Below are positions 42,209-50,997 of a stretch of DNA of 64,000 nucleotides, piece after piece. Source of the DNA: Faecalicatena faecalis. Lineage in GTDB: Bacteria > Bacillota > Clostridia > Lachnospirales > Lachnospiraceae. A model generated the notes under the pieces. That model was not told the origin of the DNA and did not search any database. It was given only the letters and a program-made list of their open reading frames with translations. How positions within the stretch are numbered: the first letter of the stretch is position 1; each line of letters starts with the position of its first letter. Made by a program: the position numbers and the translations under genes. The DNA is taken from NCBI RefSeq assembly GCF_012524165.2, contig NZ_JABACJ020000008.1:103277-167276 (forward strand). Reading direction: 5' to 3'.

Positions 42209-43246
42209 ATGTCAATTACATTAAAAGAATTAGCTAAGAAGAATAATTTGTCTGTGGCTACATTCTCGAGAGTATTAAATAATAAAGGCAATGTAAAAGA
42301 AGAGACACGCTTACTTGTAGAAGAAGCTTTAAAAGAAGCGGACTATATACCGAATAAAATTGCTAGTTCTCTCAAGAACAATAGTACAAAGACTGTTGGG
42401 ATTATCATCCCGGATATATGTGAGATGTTTTTCTCTGGAATTATATCAGGCATCGATGCAGAATTGTCTAAGCATGGCTATTCTATTCTTCTGGCAGATT
42501 CAAAGGAGAAGTTGGAGAAGGAAGAAAAGTATCTAAATCTGTTCCTTCAGCAGAGAGTAGATGCCTTAGTGTATGCCACCTCTTTTATCAATGACTGTGG
42601 GGCCGAGATATATTTAAGGACGGGGATTCCAGTGGTATTTATAGATAATCTCCCTAATAATATTAAGATGCCTTATGACGCTGTACTTACAAATAACCTT
42701 GAGGCTGGGCGGATAGGAGCGAAGCATTTGCTGGAACTGGGACATAAAAAGATAGCAGTCATAACTGGAATCGATGCAACCCCGAGCAGTGAAAGACTGA
42801 ATGGGCTATGTCAGGAATATGCGGCGATGGGGTATTCTATCCCAGATGAGTTGATCACATACGGATATTTCAAAGAAAAAGACGGAGTGGAATGTATGAC
42901 GAAGCTGTTAGAGCAAAAAGAAAAGCATCCCTTTACTGCAGTTGTTGTTATGCACGAGATGATGGCGGCAGGGGCAATTAAAGTTATTAAAAGTCGTGGA
43001 CTGAGAATACCAGAGGATATTTCCTTCTTAGGATATGATATTCACGACAGAATGGGGCTTGCAGTCCCTTCCATTACGACAATCAAACAGCCAGAAGAGA
43101 AAATCGGCAACATTACTGCAAAATTGCTGCTGGATCGTCTTCAGGCAAAGCAGCAGGAAGGTATTGAGGCAATGAATCGTGAAATCGGGCAAAAGATTCT
43201 TTTGGATCCGATTTTTGAAAAGTGTGAAAGCTGCATAGCTATCTGA
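42209..43246 (+). CDS. LacI-family transcriptional regulator
   Basis: A 345-residue repressor. The N-terminal HTH and hinge are ITLKELAKKNNLSVATFSRVLN and VEEALKEADYIPNKIASSLK. A periplasmic-binding-like sensor follows with TKTVGIIIPDI, DALVYATSF, LGHKKIAVITG and DISFLGYDIHDR. It starts at ATG 42209 behind AATTGGAG. Three LacI-type operators in the island (42029, 42170, 43339) are its probable targets. CTGCATAGC/GCTATGCAG (43231-43263) forms a hairpin over its stop codon. The inducer is presumably the imported substrate. Confidence 0.92.
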   Translation: MSITLKELAKKNNLSVATFSRVLNNKGNVKEETRLLVEEALKEADYIPNKIASSLKNNSTKTVGIIIPDICEMFFSGIISGIDAELSKHGYSILLADSKEKLEKEEKYLNLFLQQRVDALVYATSFINDCGAEIYLRTGIPVVFIDNLPNNIKMPYDAVLTNNLEAGRIGAKHLLELGHKKIAVITGIDATPSSERLNGLCQEYAAMGYSIPDELITYGYFKEKDGVECMTKLLEQKEKHPFTAVVVMHEMMAAGAIKVIKSRGLRIPEDISFLGYDIHDRMGLAVPSITTIKQPEEKIGNITAKLLLDRLQAKQQEGIEAMNREIGQKILLDPIFEKCESCIAI

Positions 43247-43338
43247 CAGAGAGGGCTATGCAGAAATGCTCCTTTCAGAGGAGAAAAAAGTTTGAGATAA
43301 GTGTGTAAATAAAAATAAGAAAGGAGGAATAATGGTAA

Positions 43339-43358
43339 AAATGTAATCGATTACATTT
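43339..43358 (+). promoter_or_regulatory. Perfect 20-bp LacI-type operator upstream of the transport operon
   Basis: A perfect palindrome with core TGTAATCGATTACA (43342-43355). A related imperfect site, TGTAAATCGTTTGTA, follows at 43376-43390. Promoter elements here are unclear (TTGTAA 43375 and TATATT 43396 are 15 bases apart). Confidence 0.8.
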
Positions 43359-43441
43359 AGGGCCATAAAGCAAATTGTAAATCGTTTGTAGCTGTTATAT
43401 TAGTTGATGTCTGGGGGTAGACCAAGAATCGGACGTCTTGT

Positions 43442-44641
43442 ATGGGAAGGAGGAGATCTCATATCGGATACTATAACTTAAAAGAAACGAAGGAACGGAT
43501 CAGCAAAGTTCAGGAGCTTTTAAAAGAACGAAACTTACAGGCGGCTTTGATTTACTACAATGCAGCAAATATTGCGAATGAATGGTATATTACGGGCTGG
43601 TTTCCTCAATTTGAGGATGGGATACTGCTGATTCCGGTAACGGGAGAGGCAATGATATTAGGTGGTGCGGAGAGTGAAGAATTTGCACATATTGATTCAG
43701 CTGTTAAAGAGACAAGAAATTTTAGTCTGTTCATGCAGCCTGGGCTTGAATTCTTCCATTCTAAGATGTATGACTTTCACGCGTTATTAAGGGAATTGAG
43801 TGAAAAGGGAATTCAACTAAAGAGAATCGGGGTGGTAGGGCTTAACAGCATGCCTTCAGGTCTTTATAAGGTGTTCATGGAAGAATTTAAAGAATGCAAG
43901 GTGGAAAATATTACCACTGGATTCGAAAAGCTGAGACTTGTAAAATCAGAATGGGAGAGAGCGTGTATTAAACAGGCGGGAAGGCTTGCAGAAGAAGCCT
44001 ACTTTGAAATGTTGGGCGTAATTAAATCAGGTGTATATGAATATGAGGTGGCCGCAGCAGGAGAATCTGTGGCACGTACGAGAGGCGCAAGTGGATTTGG
44101 GTTTTCCACAATTATTGCATCGGGAGAGAGAATCAATGCGATTGTACCGACTGCATCTAATGTAAAGAGGTTAAAAGACAAAGAGATGATTATCATGGGA
44201 ATAGCGCCCCAGTGGAATGGGTATACAGGGACAGTAGGTGACACAGTCCCGGTAAATGGCACATATACAGATGAGCAACGTTCTCTGATGAACCATCTTC
44301 GGGAAGCCTTTCGGCTTTGCAGGGATGCACTCAAACCGGGGAGAACAGTTGCACAGGTAGATCAACCAGGAATGGATTACTTGAGAAGAAAAGGCTATGG
44401 AGAGCATCTTGTATGTCAGTTTACACATTCTACTGGTCTGATGGAATGTGAAGGGGTATACTATCTCAACCCTAATAGTGATACCGTTCTTGAGCCGGGA
44501 ATGGCAGTTAATTTAGATGTGAGCCTGTTTGGGCTCCCTACTTATTACGGAGCACGTTTAGAAGCCGGATATTTTGTGACAGAGAAGGGGGTTGAGCCGA
44601 TTTCAGAAAAGTTTGATGAGCTTTTTACAGCAGAAATTTAG
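43442..44641 (+). CDS. Creatinase-like M24-fold protein, copy B (lacks metal ligands)
   Basis: A 399-residue paralogue of copy A along its full length (shared ALIYY, NIANxWYxTGWxPQFE, GAESE/GPESE, YGARxExGY). It has the same loss of metal-binding Asp (MGIAPQWNGYTGTVGDT) and keeps the His in FTHSTGLMEC. ATG 43442 has no upstream binding site; instead AAGGAGGAG (43447-43455) lies inside the first codons, 7-8 bases before ATC 43463, which aligns with the Met of copy A. Initiation at ATC or a lost start codon is possible. It leads the ABC importer operon. Confidence 0.82.
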   Translation: MGRRRSHIGYYNLKETKERISKVQELLKERNLQAALIYYNAANIANEWYITGWFPQFEDGILLIPVTGEAMILGGAESEEFAHIDSAVKETRNFSLFMQPGLEFFHSKMYDFHALLRELSEKGIQLKRIGVVGLNSMPSGLYKVFMEEFKECKVENITTGFEKLRLVKSEWERACIKQAGRLAEEAYFEMLGVIKSGVYEYEVAAAGESVARTRGASGFGFSTIIASGERINAIVPTASNVKRLKDKEMIIMGIAPQWNGYTGTVGDTVPVNGTYTDEQRSLMNHLREAFRLCRDALKPGRTVAQVDQPGMDYLRRKGYGEHLVCQFTHSTGLMECEGVYYLNPNSDTVLEPGMAVNLDVSLFGLPTYYGARLEAGYFVTEKGVEPISEKFDELFTAEI

Positions 44642-44669
44642 GTGAAACCAGTGGGAAAGGAGAAAAGTT

Positions 44670-45662
44670 ATGAAAAGGAGAAAGAGTCAGTTTGTGGTTG
44701 TTTTGTTGTGTATAGCGGCTTTGTTACTTACCGCATGCAACAGTTCCACGAAAGGCAGTGAAGATTCAGGCAATTCGGGAGAGAAGAAGAGTTCCGATGA
44801 AAAATTGAATATTTTCTATACAAATGCAATTCTAACAGCCCCTTATTGTGCAGTACAGCAAAAAGCAATGCAGAAATATGCAGATGAAAATAATATCAAT
44901 CTGCAGTCTGTAGACGGCAAAGAGGATGCACAGACGCAACTGGATCAGATAAAGAATGCAGTAACACAGGGCGTAGATGGAATTATCTATTTCCCTGGCG
45001 ATCAGGCATCTACAATTCCAGTTGTTCGATATTTGGATGAAAGCGGTGTTCCATTTATTGTCTTAAATTCTAAAGTTGATGAATCTGTAGAAGAACTGGT
45101 GCCATCATATGTGGGATCTGATTATGAGGCAATGGGAGAGATTGCTGGTGAGATCGCGGCAGATATCTTAGGTGAGGAAGGTGGAAATATTGCTATTATC
45201 AATGGCCTTCTTGGGACAGAAGTACAGCTTTCCACTTATGAAGGATTTCAGAAAATAATCAGTCAAAATCCAAAAATAAAAATATTAGCGGAACAGGCTG
45301 CTGACTGGGATACAGCGAAGGCTATGACTGTTATGGAGGATTACCTGACTACATTTGGCGATGAAATAGATCTTGTATTTGCAATGGATTCAGGTATGAC
45401 AAAGGGTGCAGCATCGGCAATGCAGGATGCAGGTGTTTATGGAGATATTCCTGTTGTAACAAGTGATCAAGGGCAGTTCGTATTGGATGCAATTGCAGCA
45501 GGCGATATTAAAGGAACCGCAAAGCAGGACCCACAGGAAGAGGGAGAACTTGCGCTGCAGACGCTCGTGAGGCTGATTCATGGCGAAGAAGTAGAAAAAT
45601 GGGTAAAACTTCCTACAGAAATTATTGATAAGGAAAATGTTGACCAGTTTGTAGGATACTAA
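44670..45662 (+). CDS. Ribose-type solute-binding lipoprotein
   Basis: A 330-residue lipoprotein: signal peptide with lipobox LLLTACN (Cys about 23), a Ser/Gly-rich linker, then a Peripla_BP_4-type sugar-binding fold (GVDGIIYFPGDQAS, NIAIINGLLGTEVQLSTYEGF, VFAMDSGMTKGAASAM, VVTSDQGQFVLDAIAAGDIKGT). CUT2-family proteins bind sugars, autoinducer-2 or polyols. The substrate must be something that the creatinase-like enzymes can act on. The binding site AAGGAGAAAAG precedes ATG. Confidence 0.9.
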   Translation: MKRRKSQFVVVLLCIAALLLTACNSSTKGSEDSGNSGEKKSSDEKLNIFYTNAILTAPYCAVQQKAMQKYADENNINLQSVDGKEDAQTQLDQIKNAVTQGVDGIIYFPGDQASTIPVVRYLDESGVPFIVLNSKVDESVEELVPSYVGSDYEAMGEIAGEIAADILGEEGGNIAIINGLLGTEVQLSTYEGFQKIISQNPKIKILAEQAADWDTAKAMTVMEDYLTTFGDEIDLVFAMDSGMTKGAASAMQDAGVYGDIPVVTSDQGQFVLDAIAAGDIKGTAKQDPQEEGELALQTLVRLIHGEEVEKWVKLPTEIIDKENVDQFVGY

Positions 45663-45725
45663 AAGTAAATAAGGAGTGCCCGATAGTGAGGCACTCCTGA
45701 CCATTGACAAAAGAGGTGAAACAGT

Positions 45726-47213
45726 TTGTGCGAGTTTGCATTAGAAATGTTAGGAATTACAAAAGAGTTTCCTGGGGTTAAGGCTTTGAATAATGTTACA
45801 CTACGAGTGAAAAAAGGTACAATCCATGCAATTGTAGGGGAAAATGGTGCTGGCAAATCGACGTTGATGAAAGTACTAAATGGCGTATATCAAGCCGAAT
45901 CGGGAGAGATTTTAATCGCAGGGAAAAAGGTCAGCATTACGGATATCAATAAGGCACAGAATTTAGGAATCAGCCTGATTTTTCAAGAGACTAATATGAT
46001 TCCACAGCTTTCTGTTACAGAAAATTTTTTCTTAGGACATGTGAAGTGTAAAAAGGGAGGCGTCGTTGATTGGCAGGGCATGCAGGAGGCTGTGAAAAAG
46101 GTTTTCGACGAACTCGGGTATACCATCAATCCAAGATGTTTGGTATCAGAAATCAGTGCTGCAGAGAAACAGATGGTCGAGATAGCTAGGGCAATATCTA
46201 AGAATGCAGATATCATTGTCATGGATGAACCAACTTCATCCCTTACCTCAGATGAGACAGAACGGTTGTTAGATATTGTTAGAAAATTGAAAACACAGGG
46301 CAAGACGATTATCTATATTTCACATAAATTGGAAGAGATTTTTGCAATTAGTGATATGATTTCGGTTCAGCGGGATGGGGAGATCATTGATACAAAGCCG
46401 GCTAGCGAGATGACAACAGAAGAAGTAATTGAGAAAATGGTAGGTAGAAGCGTGCAGACAGAATATCCTGTCAGAAACACAACACCTGGCGAGGTAATAT
46501 TAAAAGTCGAAAGTGTATCCAGAAAAAAACTCGTTCAGGATGTTAGCTTAGAACTTCACAAGGGAGAGGTGCTTGGGTTAGCAGGGCTGGTAGGAGCTGG
46601 ACGGACTGAATTTGCTGAGACAATTTTTGGAGCAGCTAAGATGACAGAAGGAACCATTTTGATTCATGGGAAAGCAGTGAAAATACGCAATACCAAAGCT
46701 GCCACTCGCGCGTCTATCGGCATGTTGACAGAAGATCGGAAGGAAACGGGGCTTGCGCTTAAGGCGAGCATCAAACATAACATAGTAATTTCAAATTTAA
46801 AGGGAATATGCAGTGCTGGATTTTGGACGAATAGTAAAAAGGAAAATGATGCAGCAAAGAAATATATCGGACAACTAAAAATACAGACACCTTCTGTCAA
46901 TCAGACTGCAGTCAATCTTTCGGGAGGAAATCAGCAGAAAGTAATTATTGCTAAATGGCTGTTTTCTGATGTAGATATCCTTATTATGGATGAACCAACA
47001 AGAGGAATTGATGTTGGGGCAAAATATGAGATATACTGTTTGATTAATGAATTGGTCGCACAAGGAAAATCAATTATACTGATTTCTTCAGAGCTGCCGG
47101 AATTAATCGGGATGTCGGATCGTGTCATCATTATGCATGAGGGCAGGCAAAAGGGCGAGCTGTCGAAAGCAGAAATGACGCCAGAAGCGATTATGCGGCT
47201 GGCAGTCAGTTGA
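45726..47213 (+). CDS. CUT2-type ABC transporter ATPase (two ATPase domains, RbsA/MglA-like)
   Basis: A 495-residue protein with two fused ABC domains. The first has Walker A GENGAGKST, signature-like ISAAEKQMVEIARAIS and Walker B IIVMDEPTSSLT. The second starts near 250 and has LAGLVGAGRTEF, LSGGNQQKVIIAKWL and LIMDEPTRGIDVG. This degenerate first signature and split layout are standard in RbsA/MglA. It starts at TTG 45726 behind AGAGGTGAAA. It powers the two permeases encoded next. Confidence 0.92.
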   Translation: MCEFALEMLGITKEFPGVKALNNVTLRVKKGTIHAIVGENGAGKSTLMKVLNGVYQAESGEILIAGKKVSITDINKAQNLGISLIFQETNMIPQLSVTENFFLGHVKCKKGGVVDWQGMQEAVKKVFDELGYTINPRCLVSEISAAEKQMVEIARAISKNADIIVMDEPTSSLTSDETERLLDIVRKLKTQGKTIIYISHKLEEIFAISDMISVQRDGEIIDTKPASEMTTEEVIEKMVGRSVQTEYPVRNTTPGEVILKVESVSRKKLVQDVSLELHKGEVLGLAGLVGAGRTEFAETIFGAAKMTEGTILIHGKAVKIRNTKAATRASIGMLTEDRKETGLALKASIKHNIVISNLKGICSAGFWTNSKKENDAAKKYIGQLKIQTPSVNQTAVNLSGGNQQKVIIAKWLFSDVDILIMDEPTRGIDVGAKYEIYCLINELVAQGKSIILISSELPELIGMSDRVIIMHEGRQKGELSKAEMTPEAIMRLAVS

Positions 47214-47223
47214 GGAAGGGGCG

Positions 47224-48198
47224 ATGGGGAAGATGAAGAAAAATAAAATCAGTTATCTCTTATTAGATTATGGCCTTTTGCTAGCACTGCTTTTGATTAT
47301 TGTTGTAGTATCCTTTATTTCTGAAAATTTTTTTAGCACGAATAATATGTTGAATATCCTGCGCCAAGTCTCTGTAACAGGAGTGATGGCACTGGGAGTA
47401 TCTATTGTAATCATAGCAGGGCATATGGACCTGTCGATTGGATCTATCCTATCTCTTTCAGGAGTTGTAGTTATGACAATGGTCAACGATTACAGTATGG
47501 ATGGAGTAGGCGTGCTCATGGCGCTGGGGGCTGGGGCAGCAGTTGGTCTGATAAATGGAGTCATTATTGCAGCAATTACTGGAAAAAAAGCGAGAACAGG
47601 AGAAAGTTTTATTATTACATATGGTATGCAGACCGCGATTGCAGCATTTACGCTTTTGGTTACGAATGGTGTTTATATTAATGGAAAAGGGGGCGGTTTC
47701 CACAGCCAGATTGGAAAAGGAATGTGGCCCATAATCATTTTTGTTGGGATGGCAATCGTGTTCTATTTGTTGATGAATAAGACTCCTTTTGGAAGAACAA
47801 TCTATTTTATTGGAAATAACGAGCCTGCCGCAAGAATGTCAGGTGTGAATGTAAAGTTTTATACCGTGGCAATTTTTGTGATTGCCGGATTTTGTGCTGG
47901 TTTGGCAGGCGTCATTCTCTCATCAAGGGTAAATGCTGCATCGAGTACAGCAGGTAATGGTATGGAACTAGATGCTATCGCAGCTGTGGTCGTAGGCGGT
48001 ACAGCACTGACAGGAGGTAAGGGTGGAATTGGCAGGACAGTATTAGGTGTAGTTGTTTTAGGCGTTTTGCAGAATGCATTACATATTCTAAATGTGACAA
48101 CATACCCACAGATGATTATCCGGGGATCGATAATCGTCCTTGCAGTACTGTTCGATGTGCTTGCAGGCAAGATAAAAGAAAAGGGAGGAAAAGTATGA
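47224..48198 (+). CDS. CUT2-type ABC transporter permease 1
   Basis: A 324-residue membrane protein of the RbsC/BPD_transp_2 family. The family run ALGVSIVIIAGHMDLSIGSI lies near residue 60; GRTIYFIGNNEPAARMSGV and AAVVVGGTALTGGKGGIGRT follow later, with about nine TM segments. The start ATG 47224 follows AGGAAGGGG, ten bases after the ATPase stop. Ends in an overlap with the second permease. Confidence 0.91.
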   Translation: MGKMKKNKISYLLLDYGLLLALLLIIVVVSFISENFFSTNNMLNILRQVSVTGVMALGVSIVIIAGHMDLSIGSILSLSGVVVMTMVNDYSMDGVGVLMALGAGAAVGLINGVIIAAITGKKARTGESFIITYGMQTAIAAFTLLVTNGVYINGKGGGFHSQIGKGMWPIIIFVGMAIVFYLLMNKTPFGRTIYFIGNNEPAARMSGVNVKFYTVAIFVIAGFCAGLAGVILSSRVNAASSTAGNGMELDAIAAVVVGGTALTGGKGGIGRTVLGVVVLGVLQNALHILNVTTYPQMIIRGSIIVLAVLFDVLAGKIKEKGGKV

Positions 48199-49148
48199 TG
48201 AGAACAGCAGAAAAAAGAATTAAATTCCAGCCGTCAAAGTATATTGTTCTTTTCCTTCTGATTTTTTTGACAATTTTGATGACAATCATGCTGGATAATT
48301 TTTTTACATTCAACAATATTAAAAATATTTTTGCAAGCTTTTCTGTATATGGAGTGACGACCATTGCTATGACTTATGCAATTATCTGTGCGGAATTCGA
48401 TTTGTCAGTCGGCTCCATAATGGCTTTTACATCTCTGGTATTCGCAAATCTGGCAAATTCAACAAATCTTGTAACAGCAATTATTGTCAGCCTGCTTGTA
48501 GGACTTATGTTCGGAGCTTTGAATGGAGTTATTGTTGCAGTCGGTAAAGTTTCATCATTTGTTGCCACCTTGGGTACACAGATTGCAATTAAGGGGCTTG
48601 CTCTCTACTACACAGACGGATATCAGGTACCAATCTACAGTACAACTGCATATAAGATGGGGAATGGAGAACTGCTTGGGATTCCATATTTAGTTTTATT
48701 CTTTTTCTTAATGCTGTCCCTTGCATGGTATGTGCTGAAGTATACTAGATTTGGGAGAAATCTATATGCAGTCGGCGGCAACTATGATATGGCAAAGCTG
48801 GCAGGGATCAAATCCTGGTTCTATAAGTTTATGATTTTTGTGATTCTTGGGTTCTGTGCATCAATATCAGGAATTATGATTGCTTGCCGAGTTGCATCAG
48901 GGAATGCACTGCATGGTGCAGATTTAACGATGACAGCGGTTGCGGCAGTGGTCGTAGGAGGTACAAGCTTAAATGGAGGCAGCGGAGGTGTCTGGAGGAC
49001 TCTGGCAGGACTTCTCGTAATTTATCTACTGTTTAATGCATTGACACTTCTAGGTCTTTCTGCATATTGGCAGCAATTCCTAAAAGGATTGATTGTAATT
49101 ATTGTAATAGTAGCAGATGCTTTGATTCAAAGACATAAAGAAGATTAA
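48195..49148 (+). CDS. CUT2-type ABC transporter permease 2
   Basis: A 317-residue RbsC-family permease with CAEFDLSVGSIMAF, GRNLYAVGGNYDMAKLAGI and AAVVVGGTSLNGGSGGVWRT. It starts within the last bases of permease 1 (ATG 48195, AAAGGGAGGAAAAG upstream). Two different permeases suggest a heterodimer. It ends the island operon; a terminator follows. Confidence 0.91.
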   Translation: MMRTAEKRIKFQPSKYIVLFLLIFLTILMTIMLDNFFTFNNIKNIFASFSVYGVTTIAMTYAIICAEFDLSVGSIMAFTSLVFANLANSTNLVTAIIVSLLVGLMFGALNGVIVAVGKVSSFVATLGTQIAIKGLALYYTDGYQVPIYSTTAYKMGNGELLGIPYLVLFFFLMLSLAWYVLKYTRFGRNLYAVGGNYDMAKLAGIKSWFYKFMIFVILGFCASISGIMIACRVASGNALHGADLTMTAVAAVVVGGTSLNGGSGGVWRTLAGLLVIYLLFNALTLLGLSAYWQQFLKGLIVIIVIVADALIQRHKED

Positions 49149-49162
49149 ATAAGAAAGTCAGT

Positions 49163-49206
49163 AAAAAAGCGGGTGTCAAGAAAAAATACTTGACACCTGC
49201 TTTTTT
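49163..49206 (+). terminator. Terminator of the creatinase-like/ABC island
   Basis: GCGGGTGTCAAG (49169-49180) and CTTGACACCTGC (49189-49200), one G-T pair, flanked by AAAAAA and TTTTTT. The right arm doubles as the -35 of the next promoter. Confidence 0.92.
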
Positions 49207-49218
49207 ATCGTGTATGAT
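49190..49218 (+). promoter_or_regulatory. ylxM-ffh promoter embedded in the preceding terminator
   Basis: TTGACA (49190-49195) within the terminator stem, 17-bp spacer containing its T-tract, TATGAT (49213-49218). Confidence 0.82.
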
Positions 49219-49234
49219 AGCTAAGGTGATTGAT

Positions 49235-49585
49235 GTGAATGAGATTTTAGAACAGGCGTTATTATATGATTTTTATGGTGAACTTCTCACAGATCACCAG
49301 AAGGATATTTACGAGCAATTCGTACTTGAGGATTTATCTTTGAGTGAGATTGCACAGGATGCAGGAATTTCAAGGCAAGGCGTACACGACCTGGTCAAGC
49401 GCTGCCAGAAGATTCTGGAGGGATATGAAGCTAAGCTGCACCTGGTAGAAAAGTTCCTTTCAATTAAGGAAAAGGTCCATGAGATTGATGGTGCTTTGGA
49501 TTCTTATGAGAAGCAAGGACTGGAACCGGAAGAGATGGTTGAGAGAATCCGGAAGATTTCGGATACGATAATAGAGGAGTTATAG
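49235..49585 (+). CDS. ylxM: YlxM-family SRP-associated HTH protein
   Basis: A 116-residue protein starting at GTG 49235, six bases after AAGGTG. It has the YlxM pattern: LLYDFYGELLTDHQKDIYEQ, EDLSLSEIAQDAGISRQGVHDLVKR, then a C-terminal helix. YlxM modulates signal recognition particle function and lies next to ffh in most Firmicutes, as here (one base apart). The transcript starts inside the previous terminator and the leader is very short, about 10 bases. Confidence 0.9.
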   Translation: MNEILEQALLYDFYGELLTDHQKDIYEQFVLEDLSLSEIAQDAGISRQGVHDLVKRCQKILEGYEAKLHLVEKFLSIKEKVHEIDGALDSYEKQGLEPEEMVERIRKISDTIIEEL

Positions 49586-49586
49586 A

Positions 49587-50945
49587 ATGGCATTTGACAG
49601 TTTAACTGAGAAGCTTCAGAACGTATTTAAGAACCTCCGCAGCAAAGGGCGGCTTACGGAAGATGATGTAAAGACAGCTTTGAAAGAAGTCAAGATGGCT
49701 TTGTTGGAGGCGGATGTCAATTTCAAAGTCGTAAAGGGATTCATCAAGAGTGTACAGGAACGTGCGGTCGGACAGGATGTCATGAACGGTCTGAATCCGG
49801 GACAGATGGTCATTAAGATTGTAAATGAAGAGCTGGTCAACCTGATGGGCTCAGAGACAACTGAGATCCAGCTGCAACCGGGAAGTGCGATCACGGTCAT
49901 CATGATGGCAGGTCTCCAGGGCGCAGGTAAGACGACTACGACGGCAAAGCTGGCCGGGAAGTTCAAGTTAAAAGGTAAGAAACCACTGCTTGTGGCGTGT
50001 GATGTTTACAGACCCGCGGCAATCAAGCAGTTACAGATAAATGGAGAGAAGCAGGGCGTGGAAGTATTTTCCATGGGTGATAAGAATAAGCCTGCTGATA
50101 TCGCAAAGGCGGCCTTAGAGCACGCAAAGAAGAATGGCAATAACATCGTGATCCTGGATACTGCCGGACGTCTTCATATCGATGAAGATATGATGGGAGA
50201 GTTACAGGAAATCAAAGAGGCGGTAGACGTGCATCAGACTATCCTTGTCGTGGATGCCATGACCGGACAGGATGCAGTCAATGTTGCCGGAAACTTCAAT
50301 GATAAGATCGGCATAGACGGTGTGATCGTGACGAAGTTAGACGGTGATACAAGAGGTGGTGCAGCGCTTTCTATCAAGGCGGTGACCGGCAGACCGATTC
50401 TCTATGTAGGTATGGGAGAAAAACTTTCCGACTTGGAACAGTTTTATCCAGATAGAATGGCTTCCCGTATTTTAGGTATGGGGGATGTCCTGACCCTGAT
50501 TGAAAAAGCAGGGGCTGAGATGGACGAAGAAAAAGCCAGACAGATGACGCAGAAGATGAAGAAGGCCCAGTTTGATTTTGAGGATTATCTGGAGAGTATG
50601 AACCAGATGAAGAAGATGGGCGGTCTGTCAAGCGTTATGAGCATGATGCCGGGGCTCGGCGGCATGGGCGGCGGTAAGATGCCCGACCTCGATAACGAGG
50701 AGAACGAGAAGAGGATGGCAAGGATGGAGGCAATCATCTATTCTATGACACCGGATGAGAGACGTAATCCTGATCTACTTAATCCATCCAGAAAACACCG
50801 GATCGCCAGGGGCGCCGGAGTGGATATTGCGGAAGTCAACCGCATGGTCAAGCAGTTCAATGAGGCCAAGAAGATGATGAAGAAGCTTCCTGGTATGATG
50901 GGCGGCAGAGGTGGTAAGAAAGGTAAGTTCAAGCTTCCTTTTTAA
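49587..50945 (+). CDS. ffh: Signal recognition particle protein Ffh
   Basis: A 452-residue SRP54 GTPase with N, G and M domains. G1 is GLQGAGKTTTTAKLA, then DVYRPAA, DTAGR, TKLDGDTRGG and the closing loop GMGEK. The Met-rich M domain (about 330-430) includes MMPGLGGMGGGKM and the RNA-binding RKHRIARGAG. It targets nascent membrane and secreted proteins with 4.5S RNA. Coupled to ylxM. Confidence 0.97.
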   Translation: MAFDSLTEKLQNVFKNLRSKGRLTEDDVKTALKEVKMALLEADVNFKVVKGFIKSVQERAVGQDVMNGLNPGQMVIKIVNEELVNLMGSETTEIQLQPGSAITVIMMAGLQGAGKTTTTAKLAGKFKLKGKKPLLVACDVYRPAAIKQLQINGEKQGVEVFSMGDKNKPADIAKAALEHAKKNGNNIVILDTAGRLHIDEDMMGELQEIKEAVDVHQTILVVDAMTGQDAVNVAGNFNDKIGIDGVIVTKLDGDTRGGAALSIKAVTGRPILYVGMGEKLSDLEQFYPDRMASRILGMGDVLTLIEKAGAEMDEEKARQMTQKMKKAQFDFEDYLESMNQMKKMGGLSSVMSMMPGLGGMGGGKMPDLDNEENEKRMARMEAIIYSMTPDERRNPDLLNPSRKHRIARGAGVDIAEVNRMVKQFNEAKKMMKKLPGMMGGRGGKKGKFKLPF

Positions 50946-50997
50946 CACATAAATCTAACAACAAAAAAGAAAAAATATTAAGAAGAGGTGAAAGAAA

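Noticed and set aside
40792..44641. Calling the two M24 proteins Xaa-Pro aminopeptidases
   Set aside because: Both lack the two metal-binding Asp of peptidases; creatinase-like is the better description.
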